Source of the DNA: Ravibacter sp964562455
Lineage (GTDB): Bacteria > Bacteroidota > Bacteroidia > Cytophagales > Spirosomataceae
NCBI GenBank assembly: GCA_964562455.1
Contig: CAZLTN010000003.1
Location: 1-64,000 of the forward strand
Direction of reading: 5' to 3'
Length of the DNA: 64,000 nucleotides
Position numbers and translations under genes: made by a program
Shown: one piece after another, positions 51,609 through 61,128 of the stretch
How positions within the stretch are numbered: position 1 is the stretch's first letter
Layout: every line of letters begins with the position of its first letter
Notes under the pieces: model-generated
Told to the model about the DNA's origin: nothing
Seen by the model: only the letters and a program-made list of their open reading frames with translations
Databases searched by the model: none

Positions 51609-53189
51609 ATGAAAAATATGAAATTAAAATATAAAGCAATATTCCCGCTTCTTGTCCTCCTGTCTGCTGCGTGCGACGACTTCCAGACCAGTCTTGAGGA
51701 TCTCAACAAGAATCCGAATGCCTATGAGGAAGTTGTGCCCGGGTATTTGTTCTCAAACTCCCTGATGGACGGAGTGGCCTACAACTTCACCAACGGCGCC
51801 GACGGGCAGCATTTCATCCTGGCGCAGGCAATGCAGCAGTTTTCTACCCATAGCGAAGTGAGGGGCACCGGCGACAAGTATTTCAATATAAGTATGGCAA
51901 CCAGCCACTGGGCGGTATACAATACTGCACTGGCCGATAATGAAAGGGTGATCCGGAAAGTAAAAGATGATCCTCAATTGGTAAACATGCTTTCTGCTGC
52001 CAGGATATGGAAGGTATACATGTTCCACATTGTGACCGATATTCATGGTGATGTGCCTTACTTTGAGGCCCTCAAAAGTGTTGACGGGCTTATACAGCCT
52101 AAGTACGACCGGCAGGAGGAGATCTATACGGATATGCTCAAAGAGCTGGAGGAGGCGATAGCGGCTTTTAATACTTCACTTCCTACCTTCGGAGCCAACG
52201 ATTTTTTCTACGGCGGCGACGTAAACAAATGGAAGAAGTTCGGTTACTCACTCATGCTGAGGTTGGGAATGCGGCTTACCAATGCCCGCCCCGACATGGC
52301 TGAAACCTGGGTGAAAAAGGCGATCCAGGGCGGTCCGATCCTCAATGATGACGAGATCGCGATGGTCCGCTATCTCAACGGCCAGGTAGCGCACAGCCGG
52401 AATCCCAAGGCCGATGTGCTGCTCGTACAGGATTATCAGAATCCCCAGGCAGGTGTGAGCAATACCCAGGGCGGCAAATATGCCAAAACTTTTATCGACC
52501 ATTTAAAAAACACAGGCGACCCGAGGCTCAATGTGATTTCGGTCGTATGGGTAAAAAACCCGGCGGGGAGCGGCTATGTTTACGATACTGCGACGGTTAT
52601 CCAGAAAGGCATGCCAAACGGGGTACTTTTTGGCGAACCGAAAGATTTTGGTGACTATTCCGAGCCTCATCCTAATACCATTCTCAATTGGGGCAGCCCT
52701 GTGCTGACATTTACAAATGCTGAAAGCCATCTGTTGCTGGCAGAGGCAGCCATAAGGGGATGGAATACCGGAAGTGCCAAAACCGCCTATGAAAATGCGG
52801 TCAGGGCCGGTATGCGTCATTGGGCGCATTTTGGGGAAGAAGGCGTGATCTCATCCGAAAAGATAGAAGCTTATCTGAAAAAGAATCCATTCAAAGAGAG
52901 CGGGACTTTCGAGGAAAAGCTCGAGCAGATCAGTACCCAGAAGTGGGTAGCGCTTCTTCTCGACAATTACGAGATTTTTGCCAACTGGCGGCGCACTGAC
53001 TATCCGAAGCTTATTCCTACCAACTACCCGGGCAACATTACAGGCGGGACGATTCCCCGGCGGCTGATCATCCCGGATAGTGAGCTGACCCTTAATGAAG
53101 TGAATTTCAACGAGGCGCTCAACCGGCAGAATGTCGGAAACCTGCTCACGAGCATCGTTTGGTGGGACCCGAAGTATCCCGGCAGGTAA
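51609..53189 (+). CDS. SusD/RagB-like outer-membrane lipoprotein (SusD-like_2 type)
   Basis: 526 residues. Lipoprotein signal peptide MKNMKLKYKAIFPLLVLLSAAC (lipobox Cys22). The N-terminal TPR-like half (LNKNPNAYEEVVPGYLFSNSLMDG) and the stretch LSAARIWKVYMFHIVTDIHGDVPYFEALK are typical of SusD-like_2 proteins, and the protein ends with the family-like NLLTSIVWWDPKYPGR. It is the surface lid that closes over the SusC barrel and captures the ligand. It is 53 bp after susC. Confidence 0.94.
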   Translation: MKNMKLKYKAIFPLLVLLSAACDDFQTSLEDLNKNPNAYEEVVPGYLFSNSLMDGVAYNFTNGADGQHFILAQAMQQFSTHSEVRGTGDKYFNISMATSHWAVYNTALADNERVIRKVKDDPQLVNMLSAARIWKVYMFHIVTDIHGDVPYFEALKSVDGLIQPKYDRQEEIYTDMLKELEEAIAAFNTSLPTFGANDFFYGGDVNKWKKFGYSLMLRLGMRLTNARPDMAETWVKKAIQGGPILNDDEIAMVRYLNGQVAHSRNPKADVLLVQDYQNPQAGVSNTQGGKYAKTFIDHLKNTGDPRLNVISVVWVKNPAGSGYVYDTATVIQKGMPNGVLFGEPKDFGDYSEPHPNTILNWGSPVLTFTNAESHLLLAEAAIRGWNTGSAKTAYENAVRAGMRHWAHFGEEGVISSEKIEAYLKKNPFKESGTFEEKLEQISTQKWVALLLDNYEIFANWRRTDYPKLIPTNYPGNITGGTIPRRLIIPDSELTLNEVNFNEALNRQNVGNLLTSIVWWDPKYPGR

Positions 53190-53245
53190 ATCGAAACGAT
53201 ATTTGCTGAGTATGTTACAAGTATTTTTTATCTAAATTCCTTTAC

Positions 53246-55036
53246 ATGAATCTTTTGCGTTCTCAAAAAGCCCGTTTGCTTATTTATTGCCTGGCCTGGC
53301 TCTTCATTTTTCAAATGCCGGAAGCGGTTTTCGCGGAAGGCAACGAAATAAAGATAGAGCGGCACAAGGCCGTTCCGATGCGGGACGGTACCATTCTCTA
53401 TGCGGATGTGTACCTGCCTGTCAAACCCGGCCGCTATCCGACGATCATTACCCGGACTCCTTACGGGCTTCAGAGAGATGGCGTGCACCAGACCATGATA
53501 AAATTTGCACAGCACGGCTATGCCGTGGTGGTGCAGGATGTGCGGGGACGATATGAGAGCGACGGGAAATGGGAACCATTCAGAGACGAGGCTAAGGACG
53601 GGTATGACACCATCGAATGGGCCGCACAGCAACCGTTTTCAAACGGTAAGGTAGCGACCCAGGGCGGAAGCTACCTTGGGCACAACCAGTGGCAGGCCGC
53701 CAGCCAGGCGCCGCCGCACCTGGTTGCAGCCTTTCCCTCGCTGGCATCGACTAATATTTATGCCAACTGGCTTACAATGGGTGGTGCCTTCAGGCTGAGC
53801 TTCAACTACGGTTGGGGTGTCGTACGGATGCCCGATCGCATCATGCTGCCTCAATACTGGCATAGCGCGGAGTATGCACCTGAAGAGCTGAAGTACGAAA
53901 ACATACTCATGCACCTACCGCTGAAAGACGGTGACCTGAAAAGCGCCGGCTCGGTAGTGCAGCACTACCGGGACTGGATCACGCACGAAAGCTACGACAG
54001 CTACTGGAAAGAGATCAGCGATGAAGAGCGCTTTGACAAAATCAAGGTACCTACCTATAGCTCGGGCGGATGGTTCGATATCTTTGTAATGGGGACTATA
54101 AACGGTTATGTAGGCATGCGCAACAAGGGCGGTACACCTCAGGCACGTAAGGAAGCCAGGCTGATCATAGGGCCGTGGGGACACGGACCTTCCAAATCAT
54201 TCGGCGGGGTTGATTTTACGGATGACGCGTATATCAGCCAATTCGACCTGGAGCTTCGCTTTTACGATTATCATCTGAAGGGTATCAAAAACGGCCTGGA
54301 AAAAGAGAAACCGGTCAGATTGTTCTACATGGGCGCCAACAAATGGAGAGAAGAAGATGATTGGCCGGTTCCGGGTACAAAGTTTACACCGCTTTACCTG
54401 GACGCGGAACGGCCTGCCAACTCGGTAAGAGGGGGTGGCTTGCTTTCCTTTCAAAAGCCCGGCAGATCAGGGACCGACCACTATCGTTACGACCCTTTGA
54501 GCCCGGTCCCGACTACCGGCGGCAACAATTGCTGCGGTACCCCGACGCCCTCCGGTCCGCGCGATCAGCGCCCGCTGGAGCAGCGGGAGGATGTGCTGGT
54601 ATACACGAGCGATTTTCTTGAAAAGCCCCTGACGATAGCAGGTCCCGTAAAAATGAAGCTCCAGGCAGCCACCGACGGCCCCGATACGGACTGGATGATC
54701 AAGCTGGTGGATGTTCACCCGAACGGTTTTGCCATGCCTGTTTCTGAAGGGATACTAAGGGCAAGGTTCAGGGAAGGCCTCGATAAGATGAAGCTTCTGA
54801 AGCCCGGCGAAGTGTATGAATACGAAATTGAGATGACGGGTACTGCCAATGTATTCAAGCCCGGCCATCGCATCAGGATAGACATCACATCCAGCAATTT
54901 CCCGCAGTTTGACCGTAACCCCAATACGGGAGAACCACTCGGAAGCTCAACCAAAACCAGGGTAGCGAGCCAGACTATTCATTACGGCGGGCCAAAACCC
55001 AGCCAAGTGCTGTTGCCGGTAGTGAATGATCTTTAA
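53246..55036 (+). CDS. CocE/NonD-family serine hydrolase (secreted)
   Basis: 596 residues. A signal-like N-terminus (~1-30: LLIYCLAWLFIFQMPEAVFA) is followed by the X-Pro dipeptidyl-peptidase-like/CocE fold. The nucleophile is Ser142 in QGGSYLGH, the oxyanion Tyr lies in TRTPYGL, and acid/His of the triad are expected in SSGGWFDIF and GPWGHGP. The C-terminal jelly-roll (~350-596) completes the CocE/glutaryl-7-ACA acylase family architecture. The family cleaves esters or amides (cocaine, beta-lactam acyl groups, X-Pro peptides). Located 57 bp after susD, it probably processes the imported substrate in the periplasm. The true substrate is unknown. Confidence 0.9.
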   Translation: MNLLRSQKARLLIYCLAWLFIFQMPEAVFAEGNEIKIERHKAVPMRDGTILYADVYLPVKPGRYPTIITRTPYGLQRDGVHQTMIKFAQHGYAVVVQDVRGRYESDGKWEPFRDEAKDGYDTIEWAAQQPFSNGKVATQGGSYLGHNQWQAASQAPPHLVAAFPSLASTNIYANWLTMGGAFRLSFNYGWGVVRMPDRIMLPQYWHSAEYAPEELKYENILMHLPLKDGDLKSAGSVVQHYRDWITHESYDSYWKEISDEERFDKIKVPTYSSGGWFDIFVMGTINGYVGMRNKGGTPQARKEARLIIGPWGHGPSKSFGGVDFTDDAYISQFDLELRFYDYHLKGIKNGLEKEKPVRLFYMGANKWREEDDWPVPGTKFTPLYLDAERPANSVRGGGLLSFQKPGRSGTDHYRYDPLSPVPTTGGNNCCGTPTPSGPRDQRPLEQREDVLVYTSDFLEKPLTIAGPVKMKLQAATDGPDTDWMIKLVDVHPNGFAMPVSEGILRARFREGLDKMKLLKPGEVYEYEIEMTGTANVFKPGHRIRIDITSSNFPQFDRNPNTGEPLGSSTKTRVASQTIHYGGPKPSQVLLPVVNDL

Positions 55037-55082
55037 AATTCAGGCGGTAGTAGATGGAGATTAATTTCTTTCATGAAGACTG

Positions 55083-55448
55083 TTATTCCTTCCTGGTCAT
55101 CAGAATATAGATGTTGATCTCGTCTACTTTCGCCTTTCTACCCCATCCGCATTCTATAGCTTTTTTACTTCCCGTAGGAGCGTATTCAATCGCGACCGGT
55201 ATCTTGTACATACCATTTTCTGAAGAAACACTCTTTACAAGGGCGTCGATTTTACCCTGCGAAGCGTCATTGGCAGCATAAATTTTTTCGCTATCAATAC
55301 CTTCAAAATGCCATGAGCAGCCATCTGCAGCGAGGCTGTTGACAAGGTAGCCATCCGCCTTGATTTTCTGCGCTTTCGTATAGGTATTCCGGTCGCAGCT
55401 TCCCAAAAGGCCCGCCAGCGAAAAGGCAATTATAAGCAGGTATTTCAT
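55083..55448 (-). CDS. Small hypothetical lipoprotein
   Basis: 121 residues. Lipoprotein signal MKYLLIIAFSLAGLLGSC (Cys18). The mature part is a short beta-rich domain with two more cysteines (ADGCSWHFEG and AIECGWGRKAK) and a conserved-looking end (EINIYILMTRKE). Family not recognised. It is separated by 76 bp from the DUF486 gene upstream and may be a separate unit. It converges on the CocE gene. Confidence 0.68.
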   Translation of the reverse strand: MKYLLIIAFSLAGLLGSCDRNTYTKAQKIKADGYLVNSLAADGCSWHFEGIDSEKIYAANDASQGKIDALVKSVSSENGMYKIPVAIEYAPTGSKKAIECGWGRKAKVDEINIYILMTRKE

Positions 55449-55524
55449 CCGGGTAAACGAGTTAAATTCTGGCCTGACGATAATTCAGCTATCCGTAAAG
55501 TTAGGCAGATTAATTTTATCCGGC

Positions 55525-55893
55525 TTACTCTCTGAACATAAAATAGACTGCCAGAACAAGGAAAACAAAGGCGACCAGGTGGTTGAATCTGAAAGATTCG
55601 GTCCTGAAGGCAAAAAGTGTGAAGAGCGTAAAAACAACGAGCGTAATCACCTCCTGGATGACTTTAAGTTGCCAGATGGAGAAAGGCCCGCCGTTTCCTT
55701 CGAAGCCGATTTTGTTGGCCGGAACCTGTACGGCGTATTCAAACAGCGCGATCATCCAACTGAACAGTATCACTTTTGCCAGGCTTAGACCTGAAAACCA
55801 GGAATACTCTTTCAGTTTGAGGTGGCCATACCATGCAATGGTCATGAAAATATTGGACAGGACAAGCAGCGAAATGGTTAAGACCGCTTTCAT
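55525..55893 (-). CDS. DUF486-family small membrane protein
   Basis: 122 residues with four predicted TM helices (~3-22, 35-53, ~75-95, 100-118). The order LKEYSWFSGLSLAKVILFSWMIALFEYAVQVPANKIGFEGNGGPFSIWQLKVIQEVITLVVF is the DUF486 (DMT-like) pattern, including the highly conserved AxQVPANRIG-type motif. The fold resembles half of a drug/metabolite transporter, acting as a dimer. Substrate unknown. It is 52 bp downstream of idi. Confidence 0.9.
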   Translation of the reverse strand: MKAVLTISLLVLSNIFMTIAWYGHLKLKEYSWFSGLSLAKVILFSWMIALFEYAVQVPANKIGFEGNGGPFSIWQLKVIQEVITLVVFTLFTLFAFRTESFRFNHLVAFVFLVLAVYFMFRE

Positions 55894-55945
55894 CGGGAAC
55901 TACCGGGTGTTTATTAGGTTAAATACGGTGCGAAAGTAGGCAAAA

Positions 55946-56443
55946 TCAGATCGTTTTCAACACCAGTGGCAGCCAGTAAGTATAGAGGTGCGGCGCTGTT
56001 TTGAGCTCGCTGAGCAGATGCTCCGGAGAAACCCATTTATATCGGGCTACCTCGTCCGGATCGGGTGTTACCTCCCCGTCGTAATATCCCCTGAACACGT
56101 AGTCGATCTCGTGCTCAGTCATATCATTTTCCAGCTCTGCCTTGTATCGAAATTTACCTGCATATTCCAGTGGAACCCGAAAGGACATTTCTTCATACAA
56201 CCGCTGCCCGGCCGATTCCAGGATATTTTCGTCGGGCTGGGGGTGGCTGCAACAGGTATTCGACCAGAGGCCTGCCGAATGGTATTTCCCAAAGGCTCTT
56301 TGCTGAAGTAAAATTTCTCCTTTTGAGTTAAAAATCACTACCGAAAACGCCCTGTGCAAAAGGCCTTTCCTATGGGCTTCCAGCTTGGGAGCACGCCCTG
56401 TAATTTCGTCATTGTCATTAACCAGCACTACTTCGTTGCGCAT
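55946..56443 (-). CDS. idi: Isopentenyl-diphosphate delta-isomerase (type I)
   Basis: 165 residues, a Nudix-fold enzyme. The catalytic Cys is in WSNTCCSHP and the Glu in the RLYEEMSF region; YVFRGYYDGEVTPDPDEVARYKWVSPEHL completes the family pattern. It interconverts isopentenyl and dimethylallyl diphosphate with a metal ion and feeds isoprenoid (carotenoid, quinone) synthesis in the cytoplasm. Start MRNEVVLVNDND is the usual one. It is upstream of the DUF486 gene and separated from the CHAT gene by 138 bp. Confidence 0.95.
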   Translation of the reverse strand: MRNEVVLVNDNDEITGRAPKLEAHRKGLLHRAFSVVIFNSKGEILLQQRAFGKYHSAGLWSNTCCSHPQPDENILESAGQRLYEEMSFRVPLEYAGKFRYKAELENDMTEHEIDYVFRGYYDGEVTPDPDEVARYKWVSPEHLLSELKTAPHLYTYWLPLVLKTI

Positions 56444-56581
56444 ATCGATCCGGGTATATGCTTATTATAACCGCAGAATGGCGGTAAAAGTGCCCCGGAG
56501 CAGGTACCGGCGGGAATACTATTTTAGGAACCAACGAAGGTATTACGAAAATTAAGGATGTTCTTAACTGCTCTTAACTCC

Positions 56582-59338
56582 TTAATGGCTATCTGCTTTG
56601 ACAGCTCTTTTCCGAAAGTACAGTATCCCGGCAAAAATTACCAGCACAAGAATAACCCCGCCTTGTACATGTGACGGGGAAAGACCTGTCGAAATGCTCT
56701 CTGTGTTCCCTATAAGTACATTTCCCGCCCATACGTAAGGCAGGTGGCCTGATTTTTCACTCGTTTCCAACCATTTAAGCTGCGCGTTCCTGAGTGCTTG
56801 ATCTAACTGAAGTCCGTCGGCCAGCCCTTCGTAAAAATACCGTGTTATCTCGTAAACTGCCTGGTTTTCTACTTTCCAGAGCGTCGTCAGCACGGAAGGG
56901 ATCCCGATCCCGGCAAATCCGCGCGCCAGGCTGAAAACACCTTCGCCCCGCTGCTCGACTCCCAGGCCGGTTTCACAGGCCGACAATACAAGCAGTTCGG
57001 TTGTATTGCGTACCGGTACTTCGAGCTCGGTAAGCCGGAGCGATGAATCTGCAAAAAACAGGGTAGGAGATAGCCCCGATTTTTGGGAGGTATCGGCCGA
57101 GGCATGCGTAAACAGTTGGACGATCGGGTAGCGCGCAAGGTTCGTAATAAAAGCCCGGCGCGTGGCGGCTTCCCGCTCCAGGACCCTGGAGAAAATAAAC
57201 TGCCTGTCGAGCTGTTGAAGGGCCTTATCGGAACCCGGCAGGGTGCTTTGTCCCTGTTCCTGAGGGAATTCGACCGGCGCCATACCGAAAAAGCTCCTGA
57301 ATGTGAACGGATCATTGCTTCTCCTGCTGCCGCGGTACAGGAAGCTGGCGGAATAAGTATAACTGACAGCATTCGTACGCACCAGGAAATTCTCTTCCTG
57401 TGCTGATCTGCTCAGCGCAGCGAAAGGAAGAATTTTACCGTCGGGGGAAATGACGAGTCGTTTACCTGTGTCGATCCCAAACGGTTCGACAAGAAGCCGG
57501 TAGAGACGGTTGGATACCTCAAGGTAGCTTGAGAAATCCTTGTTCTGATGCGATTTGTCGGATAGAAAGCGCTCGTATGCTTGTAATGCTTCACGATATG
57601 CAGCGGGATCGATCTTTTTTAAAACGGGTTTTGAATCAAAATAAAATCCATATGCCGCGCTGTCGCCGATAAAATACGACAGGTAGCTCTGGCCCGGGTC
57701 CAGGATATCCTGCCGGAGCTCCGTAATAGAAGGCACACGGTTGTCGTATTTGTAAGCGTAATAAGAAGGATTGGCAGTCTCCAGGCTCTTGACAAACCGG
57801 GTAAGGGATTCCTGTGCATCAAAAAGCTGGTTCCGGAGCAGGCTTTTCTGCGCCTCATTGACATCCCGTTTGGATAATTGCTCCTGTAAATTCCTGATCC
57901 CGGCTTTCAGCTCGTTTTCCCTGGCCTGGTCTTTCGGGCGGAGGAGCTGTGCTGCGCTGAGGTCGTTGAGTTCATCCTGTAGCAATGCCGCGCGGCTTTT
58001 TTCAAAAAAGTGAAAAGCCCGGCCGGGTTCGTCAAGGAGGTAGCAGGCTTTGATGGCATTTTCATAAAGTCCGCGGGTCTTCTCCCGCCAGAATAATTTG
58101 GATGCTTTGCCGCTATGCTCCCATCTCATGAAGTCGACCATGGTATCGGCGAGCATATAGCAGGCCAGCGCGTCGTCCAGCAGGGGTCGCTCTGCTTTTC
58201 TGTCGTAGAGCCTGAGGAGTATGTCGCCTTTCTGTATAATAATAGCCAGGAGGTTTGTTTTGTCCAGAACTTGTCTGATTACGTCTGCTGAAGGGTTTGA
58301 GACTGCATTCGACGGAGTATAGTTTCCGCCAAGAAATTCTTTCATGGCCTCTCCGTTGATTTGCAACGCTTCGTCTGGAAAGCCTGTTTTCGCTTTGAGT
58401 CCGGCTATTGAGTTTATAACGAGGCCCCTGTCCTGCGGTTCGGTGAAATAGTCTAACGCCTGTCGGTACTGTTCAAGTGCGGATTTATATAGGCCCATTT
58501 TCTCGGCATACAGGTAGCCAAGGTTTACGCATACCTGGCCGCAACCATACTCGAGTTGGCCATGGGTAAATCCGGAAAACGACTTTCCAAAGTGTATGAC
58601 AGCGTTATCAAACTTTCTTTCCCTGATGTCTATTTCGGCGTAAAGAGAATAAAGGGCTCCCAAATGCCTGCCGTTTTTCGTATTCAAAGCAATGACTTTC
58701 TCCAGCGATTGCTTTGCTTCTTCCAGTAAGCCCAGCTCGATTAGTGCCTGTGCTTTTTCTATCAGGTTTTCTGCCATAAGCGACGGATCGCCTAATTGTG
58801 CTCCCATGCGGTAGCCTTTTTCACCGGCGAGTACAGATTTTTCGAGGTCGCCCTGTGCGAAATAGAGGTTCGCCAATTCTTTGTAAGCCAGTGAGACGAT
58901 AAAGAACTTCTCCGGGTATTTCATTCCCATTTCAATCGATCGTCCGTAAGCTTCCAAGCTTTCAGAGAGCGCTCCTTTCTGGGCATAGATAGTGGCCAGG
59001 TTAAAATAGTTGTTGCAAAGCTCCTTTTGCTCGACCAGGGGGGAAGCTGAAGAATTGACTTCAACCGCTTTCCGGGTGAAAACTCCGCCAAGCTCTAGAT
59101 TATTGCTTTCCAGGTGGCTTCTTCCGAGCAGATGCAGAATTCTGGCATAGGTGGAATCCTGTTCCAGTTCACATATTTCCCATTCCTTTTTCAGCTTTTC
59201 CAGCTCCGGAATAATCTGATCGGGTTTTGCTGTTTCGAGAACCCGCTCCAGCTTATGGTACATATCAAACCTGTCTCCGCAGGCATCCGTTAAGGGTGCA
59301 GAGTAAACAAGAACCACTAAAAAAATAGTTACCAGCAC
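56582..59338 (-). CDS. TPR-CHAT domain peptidase-like protein, membrane-anchored
   Basis: 918 residues. An N-terminal signal sequence (MLVTIFLVVLVYSAPLTDACGD) is followed by ~8 TPR-type helical repeats (~30-330), a helical coiled region (~440-520), and a CHAT caspase-like domain (~590-870) with His745 (FTHASAD) and Cys788 (LSACETGLG) as the catalytic pair. A TM helix (~893-909) and a short basic tail (RKRAVKADSH) end the protein. Topology therefore places TPRs and CHAT in the periplasm and the tail inside. CHAT peptidases cut specific protein targets when TPRs bind an activator. It is 24 bp downstream of the subtilase gene. The substrate is unknown. Confidence 0.88.
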   Translation of the reverse strand: MLVTIFLVVLVYSAPLTDACGDRFDMYHKLERVLETAKPDQIIPELEKLKKEWEICELEQDSTYARILHLLGRSHLESNNLELGGVFTRKAVEVNSSASPLVEQKELCNNYFNLATIYAQKGALSESLEAYGRSIEMGMKYPEKFFIVSLAYKELANLYFAQGDLEKSVLAGEKGYRMGAQLGDPSLMAENLIEKAQALIELGLLEEAKQSLEKVIALNTKNGRHLGALYSLYAEIDIRERKFDNAVIHFGKSFSGFTHGQLEYGCGQVCVNLGYLYAEKMGLYKSALEQYRQALDYFTEPQDRGLVINSIAGLKAKTGFPDEALQINGEAMKEFLGGNYTPSNAVSNPSADVIRQVLDKTNLLAIIIQKGDILLRLYDRKAERPLLDDALACYMLADTMVDFMRWEHSGKASKLFWREKTRGLYENAIKACYLLDEPGRAFHFFEKSRAALLQDELNDLSAAQLLRPKDQARENELKAGIRNLQEQLSKRDVNEAQKSLLRNQLFDAQESLTRFVKSLETANPSYYAYKYDNRVPSITELRQDILDPGQSYLSYFIGDSAAYGFYFDSKPVLKKIDPAAYREALQAYERFLSDKSHQNKDFSSYLEVSNRLYRLLVEPFGIDTGKRLVISPDGKILPFAALSRSAQEENFLVRTNAVSYTYSASFLYRGSRRSNDPFTFRSFFGMAPVEFPQEQGQSTLPGSDKALQQLDRQFIFSRVLEREAATRRAFITNLARYPIVQLFTHASADTSQKSGLSPTLFFADSSLRLTELEVPVRNTTELLVLSACETGLGVEQRGEGVFSLARGFAGIGIPSVLTTLWKVENQAVYEITRYFYEGLADGLQLDQALRNAQLKWLETSEKSGHLPYVWAGNVLIGNTESISTGLSPSHVQGGVILVLVIFAGILYFRKRAVKADSH

Positions 59339-59362
59339 AGGATGCAGGTCAGATGCCGTTAT

Positions 59363-60763
59363 TTAATAGCCATTAGCCCTTATATATTTACCACCTTTTA
59401 TCTTATCTGACAGTATAGCCGTATCCGGGGCATCGTTAAGTAAATCAGCCTTATTCGCGAAGGTATCCAAATCTTTCTTCCTGGCCAGCCATCCCGCTAC
59501 AACCGGCGTCGCATAAGAAGTCCCGCTGACGCTCACCTGTTCGGTTCCTCCCATAAAGCTGAAACGGCAGTCGTTAGCCACAACACCCACATCTACAACT
59601 TCTTTTCCGTAGTTCTGAAGTTCGCAGGTATGATCAGGACTTCCGCTCACCGAGGTAACAGCTATCACGTGTTGCATGTTTTTACTGAAATAAGCCGGAT
59701 AAAACCTGCTTTCGGCTGGTCTCAGGTCCAGGTCCCTGTTTTCGGGAAGATTGCTGTCGCCTGAATCAAACCCATCGACAGCATTACCGGCGGCCGTTAC
59801 TACCCATATTTTATCTGCTGCCAGCCGCTCCATATGTTCTTCAAAAAGAGTGTCTACAGGCCCGTAGTAACCAAGGCTCATATTGAATATCCTGGCCCCC
59901 ATTTTTCTTGCCTGCGACATGGCGCACATTAGTGAGAACAGATCTCCTTTATTGTCGTTATTCAGTACTCTCATGGTCAGAACCCTCAGCGGAGCGCTGG
60001 GCTGATTGATCCTCTGAGAGGCCAGCAACTGGGTGACTTTGGTACCGTGAAGGTTCAGGGTATGATCCCAGATATGAGAATAGTCAATCGGGACGCTGCC
60101 TTCTTCATGCATATGGTTAATCCCGAAAATCTGCTTTTGAGGTCCGGTTGCTACCGTCATTCCCGGGTTGCATAGCCTTGTTCGATAGGTACTGTCTACC
60201 CCCAGGACATTTGGATAGTGATATATATTCAGATCGGGGTGGATCCCGCTGTCGAAAATGGCAACGATATTTGCGGCTGTGCCTGCCGTTCTTTCGCCAG
60301 CTGTAAGCGAATAAGGATTGAACCGTCCTTCTTTAACAGACCCCGTAGTAGAGTCTTTCAAGGCAGATAGCCAGGAACCAATGAAATCCCTGGGCAAAGA
60401 ATCGATATTTGAGACAAGCAGGTAGTTCTTCCCGTATTCAATGTCAAGTCCCACTGCACCGGTTCCGGTTTTCACCCTGGCAGGGCCATGGCCTTCTATT
60501 GTAACGCCTGTAAGCTTAAGGTTGACGAGTGAGGAATCGCAGGGGCATGCATACAGATCTTCCGGCTTTAGCATAATTCCCAATCCATTTTCCAGGGTAT
60601 CCTTCAGTTCCCCAACGGACATTCCGTTCAGGTGGATACTGTAGCCGGCAAACGCAGGTTCCTTTATCGGGCTGCGGGGCTTGTCTTCACGGCAGTATTT
60701 CAGGTACAGTATGACCAATATGATCAGTACTGCTAAAAAAAAGGTTCTGGCAGAAAATTTCAT
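59363..60763 (-). CDS. S8-family subtilisin-like serine protease, signal-anchored
   Basis: 466 residues. Catalytic triad: Asp171 (VAIFDSGIHPD), His239 (NLHGTKVTQLLASQ), Ser416 (SGTSYATPVVAGW), with oxyanion Asn327 (TAAGNAVD). One N-terminal hydrophobic helix (~7-22) with no lipobox suggests a signal anchor and a periplasmic protease domain. Residues ~40-140 form a small domain without obvious I9 propeptide sequence, perhaps an alternative inhibitor or substrate-recognition part, including a CPC motif (73-75). The gene is 24 bp upstream of the CHAT gene, so the two proteases are co-expressed; either may activate the other. Confidence 0.9.
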   Translation of the reverse strand: MKFSARTFFLAVLIILVILYLKYCREDKPRSPIKEPAFAGYSIHLNGMSVGELKDTLENGLGIMLKPEDLYACPCDSSLVNLKLTGVTIEGHGPARVKTGTGAVGLDIEYGKNYLLVSNIDSLPRDFIGSWLSALKDSTTGSVKEGRFNPYSLTAGERTAGTAANIVAIFDSGIHPDLNIYHYPNVLGVDSTYRTRLCNPGMTVATGPQKQIFGINHMHEEGSVPIDYSHIWDHTLNLHGTKVTQLLASQRINQPSAPLRVLTMRVLNNDNKGDLFSLMCAMSQARKMGARIFNMSLGYYGPVDTLFEEHMERLAADKIWVVTAAGNAVDGFDSGDSNLPENRDLDLRPAESRFYPAYFSKNMQHVIAVTSVSGSPDHTCELQNYGKEVVDVGVVANDCRFSFMGGTEQVSVSGTSYATPVVAGWLARKKDLDTFANKADLLNDAPDTAILSDKIKGGKYIRANGY

Positions 60764-61128
60764 TTTAAGGTTTTTTGTGGTTGGAGCTAATCGAATGCCT
60801 ATTTACAATTTAACCGGCAAAATATCAAGCCGTTGGATAAAAGACCGATTCCCAACGGCATCAGTCGGCTTTTGCTGTATTTGTATAGCCCTGACTTTTG
60901 TCGTCTATAGTATGACGCTTAGAAGAAAGTAAGGATAGAAGGGCCGCTGTGTCGGGGACGACACTTCTCTCCATAGCTATTCAGGTCGTGTCGCCCCTGC
61001 GGGGCTTCAGAGCGCGAAGCGTGCTTACCTCCCGCAGGTTACGCTGCGCTTCACCCGCGGTTAGCCAGGTATCGTCCCTGCGGGACTGCTATCCAATCAG
61101 GGCTTTTGTTGGGTGTTCCTGAGTTTTA
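60764..61128. other. Intergenic region with GC-rich hairpin repeats
   Basis: 365 bases split the anti-sigma gene from the subtilase gene. 60945-61090 carries hairpins of the same family as the 288-bp repeats: GCCCCTGCGGGGC at 60993-61005 and GTCCCTGCGGGAC at 61074-61086 (the complement of the GTCCCGCAGGGAC core). The rest (60764-60930) is A+T-rich and likely holds the promoter of the subtilase-CHAT pair. No clear TAnnTTTG was seen. Confidence 0.6.
60945..61090. repeat. Hairpin-rich dispersed repeat patch
   Basis: Several GC-rich inverted repeats in ~145 bp, with core GTCCCTGCGGGAC shared, in the other orientation, with the direct repeats at 45948-46643. This indicates a dispersed repeat family in the genome. 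No coding potential. Confidence 0.65.

Noticed and set aside
48145..53189. Classical polysaccharide utilisation locus
   Set aside because: No glycoside hydrolase, lyase or surface glycan-binding gene follows the SusCD pair; the sulfatase at 39089 is 9 kb away and separated by unrelated genes.
56582..59338. CHAT protein as part of a Craspase or gasdermin defence system
   Set aside because: No Cas7-11/Csx-type gene and no gasdermin-like pore gene nearby, and the CHAT domain is predicted outside the cytoplasm.
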